Assembly (NCBI RefSeq): GCF_000381265.1
Contig: NZ_KB906253.1
Span: 62,001 to 126,000, forward strand
Length of the DNA stretch: 64,000 bases
Reading direction: 5' to 3'
Source of the DNA: Curvibacter lanceolatus ATCC 14669
GTDB lineage: Bacteria > Pseudomonadota > Gammaproteobacteria > Burkholderiales > Burkholderiaceae_C
In this document: positions 47,451-56,457 of the stretch, in pieces
Numbering within the stretch: the first letter of the stretch is position 1
How the letters are laid out: each line of letters opens with the position of its first letter
Translations under genes and position numbers: made by a program
Notes under the pieces: generated by a model
What the model saw: only the letters and a program-made list of their open reading frames with translations
Told to the model about the DNA's origin: nothing
The model's database searches: none

Positions 47451-48905
47451 TCAGAACGGGTAGGTGGGCGCGGTGTCCTGCACCGTCAGCCATTGCCACT
47501 GGGTGTATTCCTCCCAGTCGGCCGGGCCGCACACGCTGCTGCCATTGCCCGCGATGCCGGGGCCACCGAAGGGGTTGACGCAGTCGTCGTTCACGGTCTG
47601 GTCGTTGATGTGGACCATGCCGGACTTGAGCTGCCGGCCCACGGCCAGGGCGCGTCCCACCGAGCGCGAGATCACCGCCGAGGCCAGGCTGCCCTGGTGC
47701 TGGTTGGCCAGGGCCACGGCCTCTTCGTCGCTGCGGTAGGTCACGATGTTGGCCACCGGGCCGAAGGTCTCTTCGTCGAACACGGGTTGGCCCGGGCGCA
47801 CGCCGCTGAGCACCGTGGGCTGGTAGAACAGGCCGTCAAAGCTGCCCCCGGCCTCCAGTTGGGCGCCGGCCGCCACGCTGGCCTGCACCAGGGCGTGCAC
47901 GCGGTCGCGCTGGCGCGCATCGATCAGCGGGCCCAGGGCCACCTGGCCACTGGCGCCATTGCCCACGGGCAGGTGGCGCGCCTTGAGCACCAGGCGCTTG
48001 GTGAACTCGGCAGCCATGCTCTCGTGCACCAGGATGCGGTTGGACGCCATGCAGATCTGCCCCTGGTGGAAGTACGCACCCCAGGCGGCGTTGCTGGCCG
48101 CCACGTCCAGGTCGGCGTCGTCGAGGATCAGCAGCGAATTGCTGCCACCCAGCTCCAGCGTCACCTTCTTCAGGTGGCGGCCGGCCAACTCGCCGATGCG
48201 CCGGCCCACCGCGGGCGAGCCGGTGAAGGCGATCATGGGCACGCGCGGGTCGGTGACCAGGGCTTCGCCCACATCCGCGTCACCCGGCAGCACCTGCAGC
48301 AGGCCTGGCGGCAGGCCGGCCTCTTCGAGCACCCGGGCGATCATCAGCCCGCCCGACACGGGGGTGCGGGTGTCGGGCTTCACGATCACCGCGTTGCCGG
48401 TGGCCAGCGCGGGTGCCACTGCGCGCAGCGTCAGGATCACTGGAAAGTTGAAGGGCGAGATCACGCCCACCACGCCGCGGGGCACGCGGCGCGCCAGGCT
48501 CATGCGGCCCGGCGTGCTGGGCAGCACCTGGCCTTGCGACTGCAGCGGCATGCTGGCTGCCAGGTGGCACAGCACAGCCGCCTCGCGGATCTCGTGCTGG
48601 CCCTTGGGCAGGATGCCCCCGGTCTCGCGGGCCACATGCAGGGCCAGCTCGTTGTGGCGCTGGCTGAACAAGTTGCCCGCGCGGCGCAGGATCTCGGACT
48701 TTTCACGCGGGCTCACTTGGGCCCATTGGGCCTGGGCTTGCTCGGCGCGCTGGGCGGCGGCAGCCACATCGGCGGGGGTGGCCAGGTTCACGCTCCACAG
48801 GGTCTCGCCGGTGGCGGGCTCGCGCACCTCGCGTGTACCGCCCCCCAGTGCTGGGGGTGTGGCGGGGTTGAAGTTGTAGGGCTCGGCGGTTCTGACGGCG
48901 CTCAT
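47451..48905 (-). CDS. Aromatic aldehyde (benzaldehyde/vanillin-type) dehydrogenase
   Basis: 484-residue NAD(P)-dependent aldehyde dehydrogenase. The cofactor region has VISPFNFPV and FTGSPAVGRRIGELAG, the general base Glu is in LELGGSN, and the nucleophile Cys is in GQICMASNR. The segment SMPLQSQGQVLPSTPGRMSLARRVP groups it with benzaldehyde/vanillin dehydrogenases such as Vdh. It is the first gene of the operon, behind a sigma-54-type promoter and divergent from its activator. It would turn the SDR product into an aromatic acid, which for vanillin is the VanAB substrate encoded nearby. Confidence 0.87.
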   Translation of the reverse strand: MSAVRTAEPYNFNPATPPALGGGTREVREPATGETLWSVNLATPADVAAAAQRAEQAQAQWAQVSPREKSEILRRAGNLFSQRHNELALHVARETGGILPKGQHEIREAAVLCHLAASMPLQSQGQVLPSTPGRMSLARRVPRGVVGVISPFNFPVILTLRAVAPALATGNAVIVKPDTRTPVSGGLMIARVLEEAGLPPGLLQVLPGDADVGEALVTDPRVPMIAFTGSPAVGRRIGELAGRHLKKVTLELGGSNSLLILDDADLDVAASNAAWGAYFHQGQICMASNRILVHESMAAEFTKRLVLKARHLPVGNGASGQVALGPLIDARQRDRVHALVQASVAAGAQLEAGGSFDGLFYQPTVLSGVRPGQPVFDEETFGPVANIVTYRSDEEAVALANQHQGSLASAVISRSVGRALAVGRQLKSGMVHINDQTVNDDCVNPFGGPGIAGNGSSVCGPADWEEYTQWQWLTVQDTAPTYPF

Positions 48906-48990
48906 GGGCGGATGTCCTCTGGAAGCGTTTGAAACGGGTTGAAAGGTCTTGGATGAAACTCGCCACCTCTGCGGTGGTGTGCCTGTTCAT

Positions 48991-49006
48991 CGCAAACGCC
49001 AGACCA
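48991..49006 (-). promoter_or_regulatory. Sigma-54 (-24/-12) promoter of the aldehyde dehydrogenase operon
   Basis: On the minus strand the sequence is TGGTCTGGCGTTTGCG. GG and GC are exactly 10 bases apart, and the elements TGG, G and TTGC match the consensus TGGCACG-N4-TTGCW. Transcription would start about 75 bases before the aldehyde dehydrogenase ATG. A sigma-54 activator gene is directly divergent. Confidence 0.72.
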
Positions 49007-49147
49007 GCCCGGCCCGAAAGGCGCGATTGCTGCGCTGCACACAGGCGGTTTTTCGCTCGCAGACTCCGGACAATCCCTAGTGCCGATTGCTGCTGTGCAG
49101 CAGTCGAAATGTCTCGACTTTTTTTGTCCAAATGGTTACAAAAAGAA

Positions 49148-49173
49148 ATCAAATTTTTGATCAAAAGATCAAA
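49148..49173. promoter_or_regulatory. Upstream activating sequence cluster (TTTGATC half-sites)
   Basis: Overlapping inverted half-sites ATCAAA-TT-TTTGAT and TTTGATC-AAAA-GATCAAA, both perfect, lie about 150-180 bases upstream of the -24/-12 promoter and 28 bases before the activator ATG. Distance and symmetry fit enhancer sites for a hexameric XylR/DmpR-type activator, and possible autoregulation. Confidence 0.6.
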
Positions 49174-49200
49174 CCGCCGAGCACAGGCAGGAGACAAGTC

Positions 49201-51060
<1,860 letters not shown>

Positions 51061-51069
<9 letters not shown>

Positions 51070-51080
51070 CCAGCTTTGAC
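51061..51080. repeat. Tandem 10-bp duplication over the activator stop codon
   Basis: CAGCTTTGAC is present twice in direct succession. The first TGA is the stop codon of the sigma-54 activator and the second gives a spare stop-like copy. Confidence 0.7.
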
Positions 51081-51103
51081 CGGCTCTGAGCCGCTCCACG
51101 TCA

Positions 51104-51124
51104 GGCCCTGCAGCTTGCAGGGCC
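51104..51124. terminator. Hairpin between convergent activator and vanB genes
   Basis: GGCCCTGC and GCAGGGCC form a perfect 8-bp stem with a 5-base AGCTT loop in the 61-base gap between convergent genes. No T tract follows, so it may act as a transcript 3'-end stabiliser or a weak terminator. Confidence 0.5.
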
Positions 51125-51130
51125 GCCGCC

Positions 51131-52111
51131 TCACAGGTCCAGCACCAGGCGCGCCGACAGCGAGCGCGAACAGCAGGGCAGGAACTGCTGGTTGGCGGCC
51201 TTCTCCTCTGCGCTCAGGTAGGCGTCGCGGTGGTCGGGCTGGCCGGCCAGCACGGGTGTCAGGCAGGTGCCACACACGCCTTGCAGGCAGGCCGTCATCA
51301 GCGGCACGCCGGCCTCGGTGAGGGCGTCGGCCGCGCTGCAGTCGGGGGCCACCCACACCGTCTTGCCGCTGCGCGCCAGTTCGATCTCGAAGCCAGTGTC
51401 GCCCGCCTGGGCCTGCACGCTGGCACCGAAGTACTCGTAGTGCAGCTGCTCCTCGGGCCAGCGCGCGCCGCGCGCCGCGGCCAGGGTGGCCTCGATGAAG
51501 CCCTGCGGGCCGCACACGTACACATGGTTGCCAGGCTCGGGCTGTGCCAGCAGGGCGCCCAGGTCGAGCCGCTGCTCGGGGGGGCCGTCGTCAAAGTGGT
51601 GATGCACCTGGGCGGCCAGGTCGGGCTCGGCCAGGCGCTCCAGGTAGGCGGCCTGGGCGCGTGAGCGGGCGGCGTAGTGCAGGCTGAAACTGGCACCGCT
51701 GCCCTGCTGGGCCGGGCTGGCCAGGTGCTGGGCCATGCTCAGCAGCGGCGTGATGCCGATGCCCCCGGCCAGCAGCAGGTGGTGGCGCGCCGCCGGGGCC
51801 AACTCGAAGTGGTTGCGCGGGCCGCGCACCTGCAGGGTCTGCCCCGGCTGCACGGCTTCGTGCACGGCCCGCGAGCCGCCGCGCGACTGCGGATCGAGCA
51901 GAACGCCCAGGCGGTACAGCTGGCTTTCGGCCGGCGCATTGACCAGCGAGTATTGGCGCACCAGGCCCTCGGCCAGGTGCAGCTCCAGGTGGGCCCCGGG
52001 GCTGAAGGGCGGCAGGGTCTGGCCCGGCAGGGCCTCCAGCTCCAGGGTGCAGATGCGCTCGGTGGCCGCCTGTTTGCGCGCCACGCGCAGGGTCAGCAGG
52101 GGCTCGTTCAT
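51131..52111 (-). CDS. vanB: Vanillate O-demethylase reductase subunit
   Basis: 326-residue phthalate-dioxygenase-reductase-type flavoprotein. The flavin domain is first (RQYSLVNAP near 53-61), then the NAD domain (GGIGITPLLSMAQHL; HVYVCGPQGF). A C-terminal plant-type [2Fe-2S] domain has Cys-x4-Cys-x2-Cys (ACLQGVCGTCLTPV) and a last Cys near the C-terminus. It passes electrons from NADH to VanA for the demethylation of vanillate to protocatechuate and formaldehyde. The ATG overlaps the vanA stop by 4 bases. A long frame running back through vanA is not a fusion. Confidence 0.92.
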   Translation of the reverse strand: MNEPLLTLRVARKQAATERICTLELEALPGQTLPPFSPGAHLELHLAEGLVRQYSLVNAPAESQLYRLGVLLDPQSRGGSRAVHEAVQPGQTLQVRGPRNHFELAPAARHHLLLAGGIGITPLLSMAQHLASPAQQGSGASFSLHYAARSRAQAAYLERLAEPDLAAQVHHHFDDGPPEQRLDLGALLAQPEPGNHVYVCGPQGFIEATLAAARGARWPEEQLHYEYFGASVQAQAGDTGFEIELARSGKTVWVAPDCSAADALTEAGVPLMTACLQGVCGTCLTPVLAGQPDHRDAYLSAEEKAANQQFLPCCSRSLSARLVLDL

Positions 52112-53148
52112 GCGCCGGCACCGGCCTGCTCGGCGGCCATGATGCGGTCCAGGATCTTGCGCGCCTGCACGCCGCCGGCATCGATGTTGAGCATCAGCAG
52201 CTTGCGGTCGGGCCATTGCAGCAGGTTCTGCTGCTGGCGCTCCAGCATCTCCTGGTCTTCGGCAAAGATGCCGCCCTGGCCTTGGCGGATCTGGGCGGTG
52301 AGTTCGGCGTCCTGCGGCTTGAAGTGGCGCGCCATGCCCCAGAAGTACCAGATCGAGGTCTCGGTCTCGGGCGTGATGAAGTCCACCACGATGCTGGAGG
52401 CCTTGACTGCGTCGGGGGCGTCGTAGCCGCCGTGGCCGGCCAGGGCCACCCCCACCTCGATCAGCACGTGGCTCGGCGGGGTGAAGTGGCAGATCTGCCA
52501 GCGGTCCACCGGCTGGTCGTCGGGCAGGCCGTTCATGCGCAGCGCCATCTGCCAGAAGGGCGGCGGCTGAATGCCTTCCATGAAGCGGCTGGTGATCACC
52601 TCTTCGCCCTCCACCCGGGTGCGGCAGGGGGTTTCGTCGATCTCCTTCTGGCCGATGCTGGTGCTGTGCACATAGGTCTCGTGCGTCAGGTCCATCAGGT
52701 TGTCGATCATCAGGCGGTAGTCGCAGCCGATGTGGTACAGGCCGCCGCCATAGGCCCATTCGGGGCTGACGGCCCACTCCAGGTGCGGGATCAGAGCCGG
52801 GTCGGCCTTGGCGGCATCGCCGGGCCAGACCCAGATGAAGCCATAGCGCTCTACCACCGGGAAGGGGCGCACCCCCGGGAAGGCGTGCACACGCTGGCCG
52901 GGCATGGCCACCGTCTTGCCATCGCAGCCCATCTCCAGGCCGTGGTAGCCGCACACCAGCTTGCCCTCGCACACCTTGCCCAGCGACAGCGGGGCACCCC
53001 GGTGCGGGCAAAAATCCTCCAGCGCCACCGCGCGTTGTTCGGGGCCGCGGTAAAACACCATGCGGTGCCCGCAGATCATGCGGCCCAGGGGTTTGTCGCT
53101 GATCTCGTCGGGCGTGCAGGCCACATACCAGGTATCTTGAGGGAACAT
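52108..53148 (-). CDS. vanA: Vanillate O-demethylase oxygenase subunit
   Basis: 346-residue Rieske non-heme-iron oxygenase. The Rieske cluster ligands are CPHRG (about 47-51) and CGYHG (about 66-70). The mononuclear iron site is DNLMDLTHETYVHS with the Asp-His-x4-His pattern, and the bridging Asp lies in this same segment. Length and order match VanA proteins. ATG 53148 gives Met-Phe-Pro-Gln-Asp-Thr-Trp-Tyr-Val. It is transcribed with vanB and divergent from vanR across an operator palindrome. It is the step that opens vanillate to the protocatechuate pathway; no protocatechuate genes are in the window. Confidence 0.93.
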   Translation of the reverse strand: MFPQDTWYVACTPDEISDKPLGRMICGHRMVFYRGPEQRAVALEDFCPHRGAPLSLGKVCEGKLVCGYHGLEMGCDGKTVAMPGQRVHAFPGVRPFPVVERYGFIWVWPGDAAKADPALIPHLEWAVSPEWAYGGGLYHIGCDYRLMIDNLMDLTHETYVHSTSIGQKEIDETPCRTRVEGEEVITSRFMEGIQPPPFWQMALRMNGLPDDQPVDRWQICHFTPPSHVLIEVGVALAGHGGYDAPDAVKASSIVVDFITPETETSIWYFWGMARHFKPQDAELTAQIRQGQGGIFAEDQEMLERQQQNLLQWPDRKLLMLNIDAGGVQARKILDRIMAAEQAGAGA

Positions 53149-53179
53149 CGCTTGTCTCTTTCTCAGGTGGGTTGGATTT

Positions 53180-53191
53180 ATTGGATCCAAT
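53180..53191. promoter_or_regulatory. VanR operator 1
   Basis: ATTGGATCCAAT is a perfect 12-bp palindrome between vanA and vanR. It is identical to the VanR operator known from the Caulobacter vanAB promoter. It lies 32 bases before vanA and 11 bases before the first vanR ATG. Confidence 0.85.
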
Positions 53192-53202
53192 TCTAGAAAA
53201 TA

Positions 53203-53946
53203 ATGGCTGAAAATACAAAAGAAATCTTGAAAATGGATCCAATAAAGCCGGCGGCCGCCGATTCGCTCAGCGTGGTGGCCAGCCTGCGGCAGCTCATCAT
53301 GGACGGGCATTTCCCGCCCGGCGCCCGCCTGGCTGAAGAGGCCGTGGCCGAGGCGCTGGGCGTGTCGCGCACCCCCATCCGGCTGGCTTTCCGCACGCTG
53401 GAGCAAGAGGGCCTGCTCGAAAAGACCGGCAAGCGCGGCCTGGTGGTGCGTGATTTTTCAGAGGCTGATGTGCTGTGTGCCCTGGAGGTGCGTGGCGTGC
53501 TCGAAGGCCTGGCCGCCCGCCGCCTGGCCGAGCGCGGACTGGACACGGCCCTGCGCGAGCGACTGCAGGCCTGCCTGGACGAGGGCGAGCGCGTGCTGGC
53601 CCCCGGTGCCCTGCAACTGGAGAGCGTGGCCGCCTGGAGCGCGCTCAACGACAGCTTTCACAACGCCATCGTGGGCGCAGCCGGCAGCCAGGTGATTGGG
53701 GACGCCATCACACGCAACAACCACCTGCCCTTTGCCTCGGCGGGCTCGATCCAGATCGACAAGCTGGCGCTCGACCGCGAGTACCAGAAACTGCGCGTGG
53801 CCCAGTTGCAGCACCAGTTGGTGTTCGACGCCCTGCAGCGCGGCGAATCGGCCCGGGTGGAGATGCTGATGCGTGAGCACGCCTACATCGGCCTGCGCTA
53901 CGGGCCCTTGCTGGGGGCGGCGGGGCTGGGCGGTCTGCGGCCCTGA
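53203..53946 (+). CDS. vanR: Vanillate-responsive GntR repressor
   Basis: 247-residue FadR/VanR-type GntR regulator. The winged HTH is at about 20-85 (AEEAVAEALGVSRTPIRLAFRTLEQEGLLEKTGKRGLVV) and an FCD domain at about 95-230. LEVRGVLEGLAARRLAERG matches VanR proteins closely. It is divergent from vanAB and should repress them until vanillate binds. Starts at 53203 and 53233 are both possible; neither has a strong ribosome-binding site. The second operator copy overlaps the later start. The region right after its stop codon is the damaged kinase. Confidence 0.9.
   Translation: MAENTKEILKMDPIKPAAADSLSVVASLRQLIMDGHFPPGARLAEEAVAEALGVSRTPIRLAFRTLEQEGLLEKTGKRGLVVRDFSEADVLCALEVRGVLEGLAARRLAERGLDTALRERLQACLDEGERVLAPGALQLESVAAWSALNDSFHNAIVGAAGSQVIGDAITRNNHLPFASAGSIQIDKLALDREYQKLRVAQLQHQLVFDALQRGESARVEMLMREHAYIGLRYGPLLGAAGLGGLRP
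53234..53243. promoter_or_regulatory. VanR operator 2 (partial), inside the vanR 5' region
   Basis: TGGATCCAAT repeats ten of the twelve palindrome bases 54 bp from operator 1. It falls on codons 11-14 of vanR and overlaps an alternative ATG at 53233, so it may serve in looping or autoregulation. Confidence 0.55.
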
Positions 53947-53956
53947 GGGCGGTTTG

Positions 53957-54497
53957 GACGATCATCTTGAGCAACTGGCTTTGCTGCTGCTGGCCGCCGT
54001 GCTGGCCTCGACATTGAGCCTGGGCACGGTGATGGCGCTCAGCCAGCGCAACGGTTTCAACGATTTCCTGCGCGTCCGCAAGGAGCAGGAGCTAGACCGC
54101 TTCATCGGCGTGGTGGAACGTCACGCCGCGCAAGATCCCAGCCTGCAATGGCTGGACCGTGCCCCGGAGGCCATGCACCAGTTGGTGGGCGAGCATGAGC
54201 TACACCGACTCGCCCGGTGGGGTGTGTGTGCCTTGCGAGGCCAGCCCGCCGGGTGTGCGCTTCATCGAGGAAGACAGCGCCCCCGGTGTGGCTCCTGAGC
54301 AGTTGCATCGCCTGTTCGAGCCCCTGTTCCGCACTGAGGGCGCCCGCCTGCGCCAGCGACCGGGCTCGGCCGGCGGCGGCCTGGGCCTGGCCATTGCCCA
54401 GGCCATCGTCAAGGCCCACCAGGGCCGCATCACAGCCAGCCTGAGCCCGCTGGGCGGCCTGCGCATGGACATCGAACTGCCCCGTCAACCCGCCTGA
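53957..54497 (+). pseudogene. Remnant of a BaeS-like sensor histidine kinase
   Basis: Two pieces of a sensor kinase remain in different frames. The first (to about 54190) encodes LALLLLAAVLASTLSLGTVMAL, a first membrane span, and a short piece of periplasmic domain (DFLRVRKEQELDRFIGVVERHA), with no plausible start codon. The second (about 54195-54497) encodes only the end of the ATPase domain: YTDSPGGV, EDSAPGVAPEQLHRLFEPLFR and GGGLGLAIAQAIVKAHQGRI. The second membrane span, HAMP, phospho-accepting His helix and N-box are missing. A large internal deletion with frameshift near 54190, plus loss of the 5' end, explains this. The intact response regulator follows 15 bases later. Confidence 0.85.
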
Positions 54498-54512
54498 GTT
54501 CTCAAGCCCGCC

Positions 54513-55262
54513 ATGTCACAGCCTCTTGCCCCATCAGCCCCCGCCCTGGCCCCCCAGCCACCGGCCCCGCCACGCACCGTGCTGGTGGTGGAAGACGACT
54601 TCAAGATCGCCGACATGCTGAGCAACTACCTGGGGGCGCAGGGCTTTCGCGCGGTCTGGCTGTCGGAGGGCCGCCAGGTGGGCCCCTGCGTGCGTGAGTT
54701 GCAGCCCTCGGCGGTGCTGCTGGACCTGACCCTGCCCGACCAGGACGGCTTGTCGGTGTGCCGCGAACTGCGCACCTTCTCGGATGTGCCGGTGATGATG
54801 GTCACGGCGCGTGTCGATGAGATCGACCGCCTGGAGGGCCTGGAGACCGGTGTCGACGACTACGTGTGCAAGCCCTTCAGCCCGCGCGAGGTGGTGGCCC
54901 GCCTGAACGCCCTGTTGCGCCGGGCCGAGGGCTGGCTGGCCCAGGCAACCTGGCCGCCCGAACAGGGCTTTGTGGTGGACGAACCCGCGCTGCAGGTGCG
55001 CTGGCAGCGCCAGTCATTGGGCTTGTCCGCGGTGGAGTTTCGCCTGCTGCGCCTGCTGCTGTCGCGCCCCGGCCAGGTGCTGGAGCGCAGCCGCCTGCTC
55101 GACGAGGTGCACGAAGGCGATCTGCGCGACGTGAGCGACCGCGTGATCGACAGCCACATCAAGAACCTGCGCAAGAAGATCGAACGCCTGCGCCCCGAGG
55201 GCTCGGGCATCGTGTCGGTGTACGGGGTGGGCTACCGGATGGAGTTGCCGGGCGCGGCCTGA
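54513..55262 (+). CDS. OmpR-family response regulator (BaeR-like), orphaned
   Basis: 249-residue response regulator. The receiver domain (about 22-135) has the acidic pair Asp28/Asp29, phospho-acceptor Asp71 (LLDLTLPDQDG), Thr98 and Lys120. A winged-helix DNA-binding domain (about 150-245) carries LSAVEFRLLRLLLSRPGQVLERSRLLDEV and VDSHIKNLRKKIE-type recognition helix (IDSHIKNLRKKI). An unusual Pro/Ala-rich 20-residue leader precedes the receiver. All catalytic residues are intact although the neighbouring kinase is destroyed, so it must use another kinase or small phosphodonor, or be on the way to decay. It is convergent with the HtrA-type protease gene. Confidence 0.92.
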   Translation: MSQPLAPSAPALAPQPPAPPRTVLVVEDDFKIADMLSNYLGAQGFRAVWLSEGRQVGPCVRELQPSAVLLDLTLPDQDGLSVCRELRTFSDVPVMMVTARVDEIDRLEGLETGVDDYVCKPFSPREVVARLNALLRRAEGWLAQATWPPEQGFVVDEPALQVRWQRQSLGLSAVEFRLLRLLLSRPGQVLERSRLLDEVHEGDLRDVSDRVIDSHIKNLRKKIERLRPEGSGIVSVYGVGYRMELPGAA

Positions 55263-55283
55263 CCCACCGATCGGGTCAAGGCC

Positions 55284-56417
55284 TCAATCCTCCGACTCGG
55301 CCAGCGTCACGGCCTGGCGCCGGGTGCTGCCGGCGCGCCACAGCGTGAGGGTGCAGGTCTGGCCCGGCTGCAATCGCTCCAGTGCGGTGAGCAGGTCGTC
55401 CATGGTCTCGACGGGCTCGCCTTCCACGGCGGTGATCACGTCACCGGCCACGATGCCGTTCTCGCTGCGGGTGAAGGCGCGCAGGCCGGCCTTGGCGGCC
55501 GGGCCGTTGCGCTGCAGGCGCACGATGGCCACGCCCTTGGGCAGGCCCAGGGCCCGGTTCAGGTCGGGCCCGGCGCCGCTCAGGCCCAGGGCCGGGCGCA
55601 CCAGGCGGCCGTCGCGGATCAGGCTGGGCACGATGCGGTTGACCTCGTCCACAGGGATGGCAAAGCCGATGCCCGCGCTGGCCCCGGAGGGGCTGTAGAT
55701 CGAGGTGTTGACACCGATCAGCCGGCCCGCCGAATCCAGCAGCGGCCCGCCCGAGTTGCCGGGGTTGATGGCCGCATCGGTCTGGATGGCCCCCTTGATG
55801 GTGCGGCGCGTGACGGATTCGATCTCGCGGTTGAGCGCGCTCACGATGCCCATGGTGAGGGTCTGGTCCAGCCCGAAGGGGTTGCCGATGGCGTACACCT
55901 GCTGCCCCACCTGCAACTCGCGGCTGCTGCCCAGCGGCAGCGGACGCAGCTTGCTGGCGGGGGCGTTGATGCGCAGCACCGCCAGATCGCGGTCGGCAAA
56001 GGCGCCCACCAGTTCGGCCCGGTAGCTGCTTTGGTCGGCCAGGGTGACCCGGGCGGCGGCAGCGCCCTGGATCACATGGAAATTGGTCACGATGTGGCCC
56101 TGGGTGTCCCACACAAAGCCGGTGCCCGTGCCCTGGGGCACCTGCTGCACATTCAGCGAGAACACATCCCGCTCCAGCCCCAGCGCCGTGATGTTGACCA
56201 CCGAGGGCGAGCTGGCCTTGAACACGTTGATGTGGTTGAGCTCCTCGGCCCCCAGGGGCCCGCGCGGGCTCACTGCCCGGGGCGCGGCCGGCGTGCGGGC
56301 TTGCAGCGCAGGGGGGGCCACCAGCAGCAGGCTGGTGAGCATCAGAAGCCCGTGGGTGGCCAGGAATGCAAGCAGGCGCTTTTGCGAACGATGTTGCGAA
56401 AGTTTTTGCGAACTCAT
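55284..56417 (-). CDS. HtrA/DegP-type S1C serine protease with one PDZ domain
   Basis: 377-residue periplasmic or membrane-anchored protease. The N-terminal signal/anchor spans about 15-40. The trypsin-like domain has His114 (TNFHV), Asp144 (DRDLAV) and Ser222 (NPGNSGGP), and the C-terminal PDZ domain covers about 265-370 (ALGLPKGVAIVRLQRNGPAAKAGLR). It degrades misfolded envelope proteins. Its length with a single PDZ is DegS/short-DegP-like. It is convergent with the BaeR-like regulator; a shared role in envelope stress is possible but not shown. Confidence 0.9.
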   Translation of the reverse strand: MSSQKLSQHRSQKRLLAFLATHGLLMLTSLLLVAPPALQARTPAAPRAVSPRGPLGAEELNHINVFKASSPSVVNITALGLERDVFSLNVQQVPQGTGTGFVWDTQGHIVTNFHVIQGAAAARVTLADQSSYRAELVGAFADRDLAVLRINAPASKLRPLPLGSSRELQVGQQVYAIGNPFGLDQTLTMGIVSALNREIESVTRRTIKGAIQTDAAINPGNSGGPLLDSAGRLIGVNTSIYSPSGASAGIGFAIPVDEVNRIVPSLIRDGRLVRPALGLSGAGPDLNRALGLPKGVAIVRLQRNGPAAKAGLRAFTRSENGIVAGDVITAVEGEPVETMDDLLTALERLQPGQTCTLTLWRAGSTRRQAVTLAESED

Positions 56418-56457
56418 GCCGACAGGTTTCAGCGGTCTGGAATGCCGCGCATCATAG

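Noticed and set aside
51131-53242. Single long frame that seems to fuse vanA and vanB.
   Set aside because: The upstream part is out of frame with VanA; real VanA and VanB use different frames with an ATGA overlap at 52108-52111.
53873-54298. Plus-strand open frame overlapping the vanR end, as a separate small membrane protein.
   Set aside because: Its first third is out-of-frame vanR and its last part an out-of-frame kinase fragment; only the middle is kinase-like, so it is treated as part of the pseudogene.
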